DNA of 64,000 nucleotides, from contig NZ_RHHR01000010.1 in the NCBI RefSeq assembly GCF_003710915.1, positions 372,001-436,000 on the forward strand, read 5' to 3'. Source of the stretch: Brevibacillus invocatus (GTDB lineage: Bacteria; Bacillota; Bacilli; Brevibacillales; Brevibacillaceae). Under the pieces are notes generated by a model. That model had not been told where the DNA came from and did no database searches. It worked only from the letters and a program-made list of their open reading frames with translations. This document shows positions 26,323 through 34,646 of the stretch, in pieces; within the stretch, counting starts at the first letter, position 1; every line of letters starts with the position of its first letter. The translations under genes were made by a program, and so were the position numbers.

Positions 26323-27732
26323 TTAGACGGTTACCAGACCATCCCTCTTCCATTTATCGATGCCGCCGGACAGGTTGATGACCTCTTTGAATCCGTTTGC
26401 TTGCAGGATGCTCGCGGCGATCGCCGAACGTGCACCGGAACGGCATTGCACGACGATCGGTTTATCCTGAGAAATTTCACTCATTCTGCCTGGCAATGTC
26501 CCGAGCATGATGTGCTGGGCATTTGGGATATGGCCTTCGTTCCACTCTGCCTGATTGCGAACGTCGAGGATATGCACTTCCCCACTTTCGACTTTCTTGG
26601 CAATTTCGGCTGGTGTTACTTCATCATAGGATTCGAGGGCAAATGCATCACTGGCAAATATCTTTGCGCAATCAATCAGCCCAACCACATGGTCGATCCC
26701 TACGGAGCGCAACGTTTTCAGATTATCCTCCAGATTTTCTGGATTGGTCAGCAGGTAAAGAGGACGGCTGTAGTCGACAATCCAACCCGCCCAATTCGTG
26801 AACGCCTTGTTATACGGAATATTGAGTGTTCCTTCGATATGGCCTTTGGCAAAATCCTGAGCAGGGCGCAGGTCAAGAATCTGCTCGTTGCTAAACACTG
26901 CCTTGACATCTTCCGTCGCGGATACTTCTTTTGGCACGGGAAGATTGCCGATCAACTCTGGTCCCACTTTGTTTACATGCTTCATGACTGCAAAATATTT
27001 AGGCGGTTCTGGTTGACCGTCCAGCAAAGCCTGAACGAACTCGTCTTCATTTGTGTGCTGCAGAGCCCAGTTGAACAGCTTTTCGTAACCGACTGTCGAG
27101 GAAGGAACCGCACCCAATGCCTTCCCACACGCACTTCCTGCACCGTGTGCTGGCCAAACCTGCAAGTAATCCGGAAGCTGTTTGAATTTCATGAGGGATT
27201 GGAACATATCTCGTGCACCTGTTTCAGAAGTGCCTTTGATTCCCGCAGCTTTTTCCAATAGGTCTGGTCTGCCTACATCTCCGACGAAAACAAAATCCCC
27301 CGTGAAAATACCCATAGGACGGTCAGCGCTGCCTCCACGGTCTGTCAGCAGAAAAGAAATGCTTTCCGGTGTGTGGCCTGGCGTGTGCATCACTTCAAAT
27401 ACCAGATTGCCTATCGTAAACGTATCACCATCGTGCAAAAGCTGATGGCTCAAGCCCTCAACGTATTGATAGCGCCAGTCATCTCCACCTTCGTCAGACA
27501 GGTACAGCTTCGCTTGATGGGTCGCTCCCAGCTCACGCGCACCGGAAACAAAATCAGCGTGAATATGGGTTTCCGTCGCAGCCACAATTTTTACGCCTTC
27601 TGCTTTGGCTACTTGAAAATAAGGCTCCAGGTTTCGGCTAGGGTCAATGACAATTGCTTCTCCTGTTCTTTGACAACCTACAAGATAGGATGCATGAGCG
27701 AGCTTTTCATCGTAAAAATAACGTAACAACAT
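26323..27732 (-). CDS. cstB: CstB-like persulfide dioxygenase-sulfurtransferase (MBL plus two rhodanese domains)
   Basis: 469 residues. Residues 1-240 are a metallo-beta-lactamase persulfide dioxygenase (ETHIHADF near 54-61 and HTPGH at 116-120, the non-heme iron ligands). Cys202 in GSACGK corresponds to the reactive Cys of this domain in Staphylococcus aureus CstB. Residues 260-350 are a rhodanese fold without catalytic Cys (PLYLLTNPENLED). Residues 370-469 are a rhodanese with Cys430 (VVQCRSGARS). CstB turns low-molecular-weight persulfides into thiosulfate. It follows sqr and the DUF1641 gene on one transcript. Confidence 0.88.
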   Translation of the reverse strand: MLLRYFYDEKLAHASYLVGCQRTGEAIVIDPSRNLEPYFQVAKAEGVKIVAATETHIHADFVSGARELGATHQAKLYLSDEGGDDWRYQYVEGLSHQLLHDGDTFTIGNLVFEVMHTPGHTPESISFLLTDRGGSADRPMGIFTGDFVFVGDVGRPDLLEKAAGIKGTSETGARDMFQSLMKFKQLPDYLQVWPAHGAGSACGKALGAVPSSTVGYEKLFNWALQHTNEDEFVQALLDGQPEPPKYFAVMKHVNKVGPELIGNLPVPKEVSATEDVKAVFSNEQILDLRPAQDFAKGHIEGTLNIPYNKAFTNWAGWIVDYSRPLYLLTNPENLEDNLKTLRSVGIDHVVGLIDCAKIFASDAFALESYDEVTPAEIAKKVESGEVHILDVRNQAEWNEGHIPNAQHIMLGTLPGRMSEISQDKPIVVQCRSGARSAIAASILQANGFKEVINLSGGIDKWKRDGLVTV

Positions 27733-27746
27733 GGGAGGTTCCTCCT

Positions 27747-28328
27747 TTATTTTGAATGTCTTTGTTTTTCTCCAATGACTTCTACCACGGATTGTGCAAA
27801 GCGCAATCCTTTCTGAACGGTAGGATCTTTCAACAGCTTGTAGAGGTCAAAAATCGAGACAGACTGCTGCTTCTGTTCGGATCGTTCCTTTGCCTCCTGA
27901 AACACCTCTACCGCATGATCGATCTGCTGGGTGACAGGCTTGATGTATCCCTGCACGCTGGCGAACAAATATTGCTGAGACTCTTTGTCCTTCATCAATG
28001 ATTCCGCCAGATCGGCTACTTGTTCGAGAGCGCTTACAAGCTTCAAAATCTTCGGCATTTTATCCATCAAAGCCATGAGAGCCACGATTGATTCCTTTTC
28101 TATGCGAAACGGCGCCATTTGTTCTTCTGCCCGCTCGAATAGACTGCGCAAGGACTGCTGATCCTTCATGACGGAGGTTGCAAACTCCAGTCCTTGCTCC
28201 GCTGCCAGAACTGCATCCTTGATCTTGGGGAGCTTTTGGATGAGTGTTTGTATGGCTTCCTGCACTTCTGGATCTGACAAACCTTCGAAAGCAGTATCGT
28301 TTTTTTGTTGCTCCTTCATCTCATTCAC
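27747..28328 (-). CDS. DUF1641 protein
   Basis: 193 residues from a GTG with AAAGGAGGAG 8 bases upstream. Mostly helical; the segments ALMALMDKMPKILKLVSALEQVADLAESLM and VSIFDLYKLLKDPTVQKGLRFAQSVVEVIG match DUF1641. These proteins are regularly encoded beside sulfide:quinone oxidoreductase or formate dehydrogenase in bacilli. Its place between sqr and cstB suggests an accessory role at the membrane, but the biochemical function is unknown. Confidence 0.8.
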   Translation of the reverse strand: MNEMKEQQKNDTAFEGLSDPEVQEAIQTLIQKLPKIKDAVLAAEQGLEFATSVMKDQQSLRSLFERAEEQMAPFRIEKESIVALMALMDKMPKILKLVSALEQVADLAESLMKDKESQQYLFASVQGYIKPVTQQIDHAVEVFQEAKERSEQKQQSVSIFDLYKLLKDPTVQKGLRFAQSVVEVIGEKQRHSK

Positions 28329-28362
28329 GACTTTTTCTCCTCCTTTCCCTCATTTCGATGGT

Positions 28363-29562
28363 CTACATCAGCCCTTTCAACATGCCATTCCAATACACCA
28401 CTGGAAGCATGTCCTTCTTCATCACATACATGCTGAAGCGTTCTTTGGACTGGTCAAACGGAAAGGTCTCCTGCGGATTCTGATTGTAGTCAAACTCCGC
28501 CAGAACCAGCTTGTTGTATCCTGTAACCAACGGACAAGACGTATATCCGTTGTAGTGAGCGGTCAATGGCTCGTCGCGCATGAGAGCCAGCAGATTGTTC
28601 TCCACGACGGGTGCTTGCTTGCGAATCGCAGCCCCTGTTTTCGATGTAGGGAGATTGGCGCAATCACCGAGGCCAAATACGTTCGGATACGTTTTATGCT
28701 GCAAGGTGTACGGATCGACGTCCACCCAGCCTCCCTGATCGGTCAGCGAGCTTTCTTTCAGGAAATCCGGTGCTTTCATGATCGGAGTCACGTGAAGCAA
28801 ATCGTACTTGATTACTTCCTGTTCCTTGGTATCCAGATTTTCAAATACCGCTTCCTTCACATCAGCCCGAACCTCGATCAAATTTCTTTTGTATTTGGTT
28901 TGGATGCCTTTACGCTTGACGACTTGATCAAGTGTATCCGCGTATTTCTTCACATCGAATATCACGGATTTTGCAGAAGCAAAGATGACTTCTGATTGCT
29001 TGCGTACTCCTGACTTGCGGAAGTAATCGTCAGCCAGATACATGATCTTCTGAGGTGCTCCACCGCACTTCACAGGAGAGTTGGGATGCGTGAAAATGGC
29101 AGTGCCTCCCTTGAAGCTTTGGATCGCTTCCCAGGTACTGTCTACCGATTCATAGGAGTAGTTGCTGCATACTCCGTCTTTGCCCAGCGCATCCTTCAGA
29201 CCCTTGATGCCATCCCAGTGAATGTGAAGTCCTGCAGCCACAACCAGATAATCATAGGTAACCGTGGTTCCCGCTTGCGTCTGTAGTTGATTTTGTTCCG
29301 GCTGAAAGGAGGTAACGGCATCTTGCATCCAATCCACGCCTTCCGGGATCAATGAAGACATCTCACGCTCTGAATCTTCTTTCTTGGCTGCTCCTCCGCC
29401 TACCAGCGTCCATAATGGCTGATAATAGTGCTTGGAGGCAGGATCTATGATGACGATGTTTCCTTTGAGTTGCTTGGAAGCGCGAGCCAGTCTAGCCGCC
29501 ACAGAAATGCCCGCTGTCCCTGCACCTACAATGGCTACTGTATAATGAACCTGATTTGCCAT
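28363..29562 (-). CDS. sqr: Sulfide:quinone oxidoreductase, type II
   Basis: 399 residues. FAD-binding start VAIVGAGTAGISVAARLAR; second Rossmann region and GLGDCANLPTSKTGAAIRKQAP for the FAD/quinone side. The redox pair is Cys166 in VKCGGAPQK and Cys343 in YTSCPLVTGYN, the same pattern as mitochondrial-type SQOR. It oxidises sulfide to persulfide sulfur and reduces menaquinone at the cytoplasmic membrane face. First gene of sqr-DUF1641-cstB-tauE, 201 bases after an upstream gene and its terminator, with its own promoter. Confidence 0.93.
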   Translation of the reverse strand: MANQVHYTVAIVGAGTAGISVAARLARASKQLKGNIVIIDPASKHYYQPLWTLVGGGAAKKEDSEREMSSLIPEGVDWMQDAVTSFQPEQNQLQTQAGTTVTYDYLVVAAGLHIHWDGIKGLKDALGKDGVCSNYSYESVDSTWEAIQSFKGGTAIFTHPNSPVKCGGAPQKIMYLADDYFRKSGVRKQSEVIFASAKSVIFDVKKYADTLDQVVKRKGIQTKYKRNLIEVRADVKEAVFENLDTKEQEVIKYDLLHVTPIMKAPDFLKESSLTDQGGWVDVDPYTLQHKTYPNVFGLGDCANLPTSKTGAAIRKQAPVVENNLLALMRDEPLTAHYNGYTSCPLVTGYNKLVLAEFDYNQNPQETFPFDQSKERFSMYVMKKDMLPVVYWNGMLKGLM

Positions 29563-29634
29563 TCCTCTAACCCCCTATTCATTTTTTCATGCCCTGCATA
29601 AATGGTGACAAGAAGATGTACATCTCTATCTCTT

Positions 29635-29678
29635 AGTCTACTCCTCCGAATTTTTTTACATATAGGGGAACTCCCCTA
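29635..29678 (-). promoter_or_regulatory. sqr promoter with 16-bp palindrome
   Basis: A perfect inverted repeat TAGGGGAGTTCCCCTA (29678-29663 on the minus strand) is centred 33 bp from the centre of a TAGACT -10 candidate (29640-29635). This puts it near -42, a class II activator position; there is no good -35 box. A closely similar element stands before cydA. Confidence 0.55.
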
Positions 29679-29702
29679 CTTTTGGTCCGGACTGGTGGAA
29701 AC

Positions 29703-29746
29703 AAAAAAGTCCTTTACGATGCCTGATGGCACGAAAAGGACTTTAT
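29703..29746 (-). terminator. Terminator of the cyd-sensor-regulator operon
   Basis: AAAGTCCTTT and AAAGGACTTT (29706-29715 with 29735-29744) form a 10-bp stem followed leftward by T residues. It separates the response regulator gene from sqr. Confidence 0.85.
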
Positions 29747-29766
29747 GAAAAGCTGTTGCATTCCAG

Positions 29767-30411
29767 CTAGAACGCCAGCTCCAAATATTTGTTCTTGATC
29801 GCATACTGGATCAGCTCATGCTTCGAATCGATGGAAAGCTTTTGCATGATGTTGGTTTTGTGGTTTTCTACAGTCTTCACGCTGATGGACAGCTTTTCTG
29901 CGATGTCTTTATTGGTATAGCCCAAGACAATCAGTCGCACAATCTCCTTTTCCCGATCCGTCAAAATAGAAGGCATGACCTTGGCGTCTGACTTCATCCA
30001 TTGTCGGATCATCTCCTGGGAGACAGAGGTTCTGTAAAAGTGCTTACCCTGGTAAACCTCATGGATCGCCTGATACAGGAGCTCGCCATGACTGTTTTTT
30101 AAAATGTACCCATGGGCACCTACCGCAATCGCCTGCTGAACAAAAATCTCTTCGTCATGCATCGTAAGCACCACGATCTTGACAGCAGGATTCTGTTTCC
30201 GAATTTCTTTGCTTGCCGAAAAACCATCCAGCCCATTCGGCATGGACAAATCCATCAGTACGACATCAGGGGCAAGCTGCTTGGTCTTGATGACAGCATC
30301 ATTGCCATCATGACTTTCGCCCACGATTTTGATATCGGCATTGCCTTCCAGCAGGACTCGCAATCCTTTGCGTATCATCGTATGATCATCTACCAGCAGG
30401 ACTCGTATCAC
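29767..30411 (-). CDS. NarL/NreC-type response regulator
   Basis: 214 residues from a GTG preceded by AAGGAGGGGAGAAAA. Receiver domain: VIRVLLVDDHTMIRKGL, phospho-acceptor Asp in PDVVLMDLSMPNGLDG, switch Thr in IVVLTMHD and Lys in YILKNS. C-terminal LuxR-type HTH: LTDREKEIVRLIVLGYTNKDIAEKLSISVKTVENHKTN. It overlaps the sensor gene by 26 bases. The pair is closest in layout to staphylococcal NreB/NreC; target assignment to the flanking palindromes is inference. Confidence 0.9.
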   Translation of the reverse strand: MIRVLLVDDHTMIRKGLRVLLEGNADIKIVGESHDGNDAVIKTKQLAPDVVLMDLSMPNGLDGFSASKEIRKQNPAVKIVVLTMHDEEIFVQQAIAVGAHGYILKNSHGELLYQAIHEVYQGKHFYRTSVSQEMIRQWMKSDAKVMPSILTDREKEIVRLIVLGYTNKDIAEKLSISVKTVENHKTNIMQKLSIDSKHELIQYAIKNKYLELAF

Positions 30412-31477
30412 TTTTCTCCCCTCCTTGCACCCTGACGACGACTTTGATCGTGGTTCCTGCAAAAGGTGCGGTTTGGATATTAAGCTTTCCTCCCATTTGA
30501 TACACTCTTTCTTCCATATGCTTGAGTCCAAGTCCAACCTTTACATGATCCATCACAAAGCCAATCCCGTTATCCTGGACGATCAGTACCAACTCGTCCT
30601 GCTCCTTGTATAAGATGACCTCTATCAAGCTCGCTTTCGAATATTTCAAAGCGTTGTGAAGGGCCTCCTGAATGACGCGGTACAGATTGATTTCGAGGAT
30701 CGGCGGTACCCGATCGTCTACATGGGCATGCGAAAAAGTAATATTTACATGCAGATGCGTCTTGTTCAGGCTCGATACCAGATGCCTGACTGTCGGAATC
30801 AATCCCAAATGATCGAGACTGTGTGGCCGCAGCTGTAGTGAGTACAGCTTGACGTCCTGGATTGCTTTTTCCAGTTCATCGACAATCTCCTGCATGTATT
30901 CCTTGAATTGCTCTTCTTGCTTGACGCGTGCTTGGATTGCTTGCAAGCCGACAGATACGGAATAGAGAGATTGTCCGACGCCATCATGCAGCTCCTGAGC
31001 CAGTCGTTTGTGCTCGTTCTCCTGTGCCTCCAGTGTTTTTTGCAGAACCAGCTTGGAGATTCTCGCTTCTTCTTCCTTCAGCTTGGAAGTGAGGTCTTTG
31101 ACAACCAGCAAGACTTCCTGCTGCTTCTGCTCGCGGTTTTCATAGATGACTGCCGTACTCATTTCCATATCTACGTACCGCCCCTCATAGGTTGGCATGG
31201 ACGATAGAAAATAGGGGACCTCCCGCTTGGCGAGTAGGTAGCAGCGCTCCTCGCCCGGCTCCAGCTCTCTTGTCTGACAGTACGAGCAATAAGGGACCTG
31301 ATCTCCTTTTTTCCAGCCCGTAATCCGCTCTGCAGACGGATTCATGAGAAGAATTTTCCTTGCCTGATCCATCACGATGATTCCGTCCTGCAGGTGGAAA
31401 AAAATTTGCTTCAAATAGCCGCTTTCCATCGCGATGTCTTCTCCATACCAATTGTTCAGAGGGGTATTTTCCTGCAT
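30386..31477 (-). CDS. NreB-like PAS sensor histidine kinase with three cluster cysteines
   Basis: 363 residues, no membrane segment. Residues 18-130 are a PAS domain (GIIVMDQARKILLMNPSAERITGW) with Cys64, Cys67 and Cys79. The spacing C-X2-C-X11-C equals that of the [4Fe-4S] site of NreB, but the fourth position (82) is Leu. Then HisKA_3 dimerisation with ELHDGVGQSLYSVSVGLQAIQ (phospho-His) and the HATPase region QEALHNALKYSKA, DNGIGF, GLGLKHMEERV. Probably a cytosolic oxygen or redox sensor. Cotranscribed with cydAB. Confidence 0.87.
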   Translation of the reverse strand: MQENTPLNNWYGEDIAMESGYLKQIFFHLQDGIIVMDQARKILLMNPSAERITGWKKGDQVPYCSYCQTRELEPGEERCYLLAKREVPYFLSSMPTYEGRYVDMEMSTAVIYENREQKQQEVLLVVKDLTSKLKEEEARISKLVLQKTLEAQENEHKRLAQELHDGVGQSLYSVSVGLQAIQARVKQEEQFKEYMQEIVDELEKAIQDVKLYSLQLRPHSLDHLGLIPTVRHLVSSLNKTHLHVNITFSHAHVDDRVPPILEINLYRVIQEALHNALKYSKASLIEVILYKEQDELVLIVQDNGIGFVMDHVKVGLGLKHMEERVYQMGGKLNIQTAPFAGTTIKVVVRVQGGEKSDTSPAGR

Positions 31478-31498
31478 AGCTTCCTCCCGGGTAGACGA

Positions 31499-32527
31499 TT
31501 ACCTTTGTACGGCTTTTTCTTTTCCTTGTACATATTTTACGTCAAACAGGAACATTTTCATCAAGAGATACAGCGAGGGGATAAGCAAACACAAACCCAC
31601 TATGAATCCGGTCACCAGCGCCTTGCCCATCACAGGGCTGTTGATGCTGTCTGAAATCGTGATGTAGGGATAGAGCAAATACGGCAGATGCGATATGCCA
31701 TAGCCGTAAAAGGCGAAAGCAAATTGCAGCATAACCATGACAAATGCCCAACCGTAATGTTTTTTCTTCAACAGAAGAGCCAAGGCCACCAGAAAGCTGG
31801 CTAAAGACAGCAGGAACAGCCAGCTGATGTCCAGCATGTTTTGAAAATGCTCCGGATTGTGTTGATAGATGGCGAAAAAAACGAGCATGCTGGCAAAGAT
31901 CGTTGGCAGACTCCACATGATCGCATATTTGTGAAAGATGACGGTCGATTTGCGGTCCTTCGCCTTGTCTGCGTAATACGTCAAAAAGCTGGCACTAATA
32001 AACAGAATGCTGACAATCGCAAGGATAACGACAGACCAGGCATATGGACTTTTCAGCAATTGATCAGACAGGAATTCCACGAGACCGTTCGTTTCACGGA
32101 TAAATCCCCCTTCTGAGATCGTGAGAACGGTCGCCAGCGATGCCGGTATAAACAGTCCCGTCAAACCGTACACGCCTGTGTACAGCATGCTGTTCCTCAC
32201 ACCATAATGGGCAAAGGCGTAGAAGGAGCCGCGCAGGGAGAGCAGAACCAGTGCGATGCTGCCGGGAACAAGCAGAGCCGTGCCATAGTAATAGGCGGTC
32301 GACGGGAAAAACCCGATCAAGCCCACAAAAAAGAACACCAGAAATACGTTTGTCACTTCCCATACAGGCGACAAATACCGCTCGATGATGGAGTTGACCA
32401 GATGATCCTCCTTTTTTACTTTGCAATAAAAGGAGAAAAAGCCAGCACCAAAATCAATCGAAGCTACGATGAGATAGCCGTACAGAAAGGTCCAAAGAAC
32501 CGTAATACCCAGTATTTCCAGACTCAT
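31499..32527 (-). CDS. cydB: Cytochrome bd quinol oxidase subunit II
   Basis: 342 residues, eight or nine helices. ITVLWTFLYGYLIVASIDFGAG at the N terminus and ERYLSPVWEVTNVFLVFFFVGLIGFFPSTA are typical of CydB/CioB. It forms the heterodimer with CydA that reduces oxygen to water with menaquinol. The ATG follows GGAGGTGA and overlaps the cydA stop by four bases. The sensor kinase gene starts 21 bases after its stop. Confidence 0.92.
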   Translation of the reverse strand: MSLEILGITVLWTFLYGYLIVASIDFGAGFFSFYCKVKKEDHLVNSIIERYLSPVWEVTNVFLVFFFVGLIGFFPSTAYYYGTALLVPGSIALVLLSLRGSFYAFAHYGVRNSMLYTGVYGLTGLFIPASLATVLTISEGGFIRETNGLVEFLSDQLLKSPYAWSVVILAIVSILFISASFLTYYADKAKDRKSTVIFHKYAIMWSLPTIFASMLVFFAIYQHNPEHFQNMLDISWLFLLSLASFLVALALLLKKKHYGWAFVMVMLQFAFAFYGYGISHLPYLLYPYITISDSINSPVMGKALVTGFIVGLCLLIPSLYLLMKMFLFDVKYVQGKEKAVQR

Positions 32528-33858
32528 CGCGATTCACCTCCTGTTACAGACGGATAGACCTTATCCATGACAACAGGCTGCTTGTATATACGCAGCAGAA
32601 TAGATGTTGAGACTACTGCAAGGAACAGGTAGAGCAGGGAAAATAACGCGAGCATTTCGCCTACGTTGGTGGCACTCGTCACCGCATGGGTCGTCTTCAT
32701 ATAGCCCACCAAAATCCACGGCTGTCGACCGATTTCTGTAAAAATCCACCCAAGCTCAATTGCGAGCATGGCCAGTGGAGCACCACCGATAATGAACATC
32801 AGTTCCCAAGGGGACGCCTCTTTTTTGAGCCATTTTTTCCGAACGAAATACCAGACGGGAACGATGATCATATAGCCGCCGATCGCTACCATTCCATCGA
32901 ACAGATAGTGAATAAACAGCGGCGGACGCAAATCCTCAGGGACCTCATTCAATCCCTTCACTTCACCGTCCAGTGTGTTGGTAGCAAGAACACTCAACGC
33001 ATACGGCAGTCGAAGCGCATATTTGATCTCATGAGTCTCTTCATCCAAAACCCCACCAAATATTAACTCAGCCTCTCCTTTGGTCTCAAAATGCCACTCT
33101 GCGGCAGCTAGTTTTTCTGGCTGGTGTTTGGCCAGGTATTTACCAGCGATATCCCCCCAAAGAGCGGTGCCAAGCGAGAATATCAGTGCCAGTGAGAGGG
33201 TCAGTTGCAGCGCTTTCTTGTAATACGCCGTCGCATTTCCTCGCAATAGTTTGTATGCTGCCAATGCTGCCAGGACAAAAGCTGAGGTCGCATAAGAGGA
33301 AAAAATCATATGCCCGGCTTTGGAAGGAGTCGCTGCGTTAAACATCGCCTGAAGCGGCTCAATCGCGACAATCGATCCGTTTTCCAGCGAAAAGCCTTGC
33401 GGTGCGTTCATGAACGCATTAACTGTCATGATAAAAAAAGCCGATGCGGTAGATCCAATGATGACTGGAATCGAGAATGCCCAGTGCAGATAAGGGTTCT
33501 TGAACCGATTCCAGGTGTACAGGTAGACACCCAAAAAAATGGCTTCAAAGAAAAAGGCAAACGTCTCCAGGAAAAGCGGCAAGGCAATGGCCTCACCTGC
33601 CGTCTTCATAAAGCTTGGCCACAACAAGCTCAGCTGTAAGCCGATACACGTTCCGGTTACGACACCTACCGCGACTGTCACTGTAAAGCCCTTGCTCCAG
33701 CGTTTCGCCATTTGTGTATATCGAGGATCTTTTTTTCGAATACCCAGCCACTCAGCAATCGAGATCAGCACAGGAATCCCTACGCCAAGCACCGCAAAAA
33801 TAATATGAAATCCCAATGTAAGGGACGTCAAAATACGGGCATACATCACATTTTCCAA
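32524..33858 (-). CDS. cydA: Cytochrome bd quinol oxidase subunit I
   Basis: 444 residues, short Q-loop (cyanide-insensitive, CioA-like) type. Heme ligand His18 in LTLGFHIIFAVLG, a second His in SKAGHMIFSSY, and the quinol-site motif GRQPWILVGYMKT are visible. The start is a TTG with GGGAGGG 7 bases upstream; an ATG four codons later is an alternative. Reduces oxygen with very high affinity in the family. Head of a cydA-cydB-kinase-regulator operon; upstream lies the TAGGGG palindrome. Confidence 0.93.
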   Translation of the reverse strand: MENVMYARILTSLTLGFHIIFAVLGVGIPVLISIAEWLGIRKKDPRYTQMAKRWSKGFTVTVAVGVVTGTCIGLQLSLLWPSFMKTAGEAIALPLFLETFAFFFEAIFLGVYLYTWNRFKNPYLHWAFSIPVIIGSTASAFFIMTVNAFMNAPQGFSLENGSIVAIEPLQAMFNAATPSKAGHMIFSSYATSAFVLAALAAYKLLRGNATAYYKKALQLTLSLALIFSLGTALWGDIAGKYLAKHQPEKLAAAEWHFETKGEAELIFGGVLDEETHEIKYALRLPYALSVLATNTLDGEVKGLNEVPEDLRPPLFIHYLFDGMVAIGGYMIIVPVWYFVRKKWLKKEASPWELMFIIGGAPLAMLAIELGWIFTEIGRQPWILVGYMKTTHAVTSATNVGEMLALFSLLYLFLAVVSTSILLRIYKQPVVMDKVYPSVTGGESR

Positions 33859-33909
33859 TTTGGTTCCCTCCCTACGTTACCAGCTGGTACTTCTCTATTT
33901 GTCACCTCT

Positions 33910-33954
33910 ATGATAGGCTTTGCTGAGAGCTTGACGTATAGGTGGGTTCCCCTA
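33910..33954 (-). promoter_or_regulatory. cydA promoter with 16-bp palindrome
   Basis: TAGGGGAACCCACCTA on the minus strand (33954-33939) matches the sqr element at 12 of 16 positions. The TATCAT -10 candidate at 33915-33910 is centred 34 bp from the palindrome centre, nearly the same spacing as at sqr. The likely role is as binding site of the response regulator encoded in this operon. Confidence 0.55.
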
Positions 33955-33972
33955 TCTTTTTAGGTCAATACG

Positions 33973-34000
33973 AAAAAGACTGCCGGATTACCCGACAGCC
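33973..34000 (-). terminator. Terminator after the CBS-domain gene
   Basis: GGCTGTCGG...CCGGCAGTC stem (with two G-U pairs), then five T leftward; 33 bases past the stop at 34033. Confidence 0.75.
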
Positions 34001-34032
34001 TTTCGCATACTACTGCCTCACGTTTGGCAGTC

Positions 34033-34473
34033 TCAGTGCGATGTAGGTTGGGAAATTTCTTGAATAGCATCGCTCGCTTCATCGTGGTGGGCCTGGCGGA
34101 CAGCCATGTCAGCAATCGCCACAATTCCGACAAGTTTTCCGTGCTCCACCACAGGAAGGCGACGAATTTGATGCTGCGCCATGATCTTGGCAGCCTCGTC
34201 GACAGTCATGCCTGGCTGTCCGAGAATGATGTCACGCGTCATGACTTTCTCGGTTGCAGTAGAGCCCTCATGCTTCTCTGCAAGTCCACGAATGACAATA
34301 TCACGGTCTGTAATCACGCCGATCACGTCATTTTTCTCATCTACCACCGGGATAACGCCAACATTCCAGTCTCGCATTTTGCAAGCAACCTCGTACACAT
34401 TATCCTTAAGTGTCACCGTCGCGACATCTTTTGTCATGATTTCACGCAACGTACGATCTTCCACTTTTGCCAT
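34033..34473 (-). CDS. CBS-domain pair protein
   Basis: 146 residues consisting of two CBS domains: LREIMTKDVATVTLKDNVYEVACKMRDWNVGVIPVVDEKNDVIGVITDRDIV and VMTRDIILGQPGMTVDEAAKIMAQHQIRRLPVVEHGKLVGIVAIAD in outline. Such stand-alone pairs bind adenine nucleotides and act as regulators; B. subtilis YhcV/YlbB are similar. The ATG follows GGAGGAG. No partner is evident from the neighbours. Confidence 0.88.
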   Translation of the reverse strand: MAKVEDRTLREIMTKDVATVTLKDNVYEVACKMRDWNVGVIPVVDEKNDVIGVITDRDIVIRGLAEKHEGSTATEKVMTRDIILGQPGMTVDEAAKIMAQHQIRRLPVVEHGKLVGIVAIADMAVRQAHHDEASDAIQEISQPTSH

Positions 34474-34646
34474 CCACTTCTCCTCCTTTTGCTATGAGAC
34501 GATTGTAGTGTGTCCAGCTCCTTAGAGTCTCATTCAAAGGTGAAAGCTTGAAGATCTCTTGACATCCCGTACTTATGCATTGCGCTTCTTCCAAAAAGAT
34601 ACTATATTAAGAAGTGAAAAACTCACCATTTGTAGGAGGAAAAAGA

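Noticed and set aside
26302-27261. 319-codon plus-strand frame
   Set aside because: Antisense shadow of cstB; composition rich in Cys, His and Trp and no motif.
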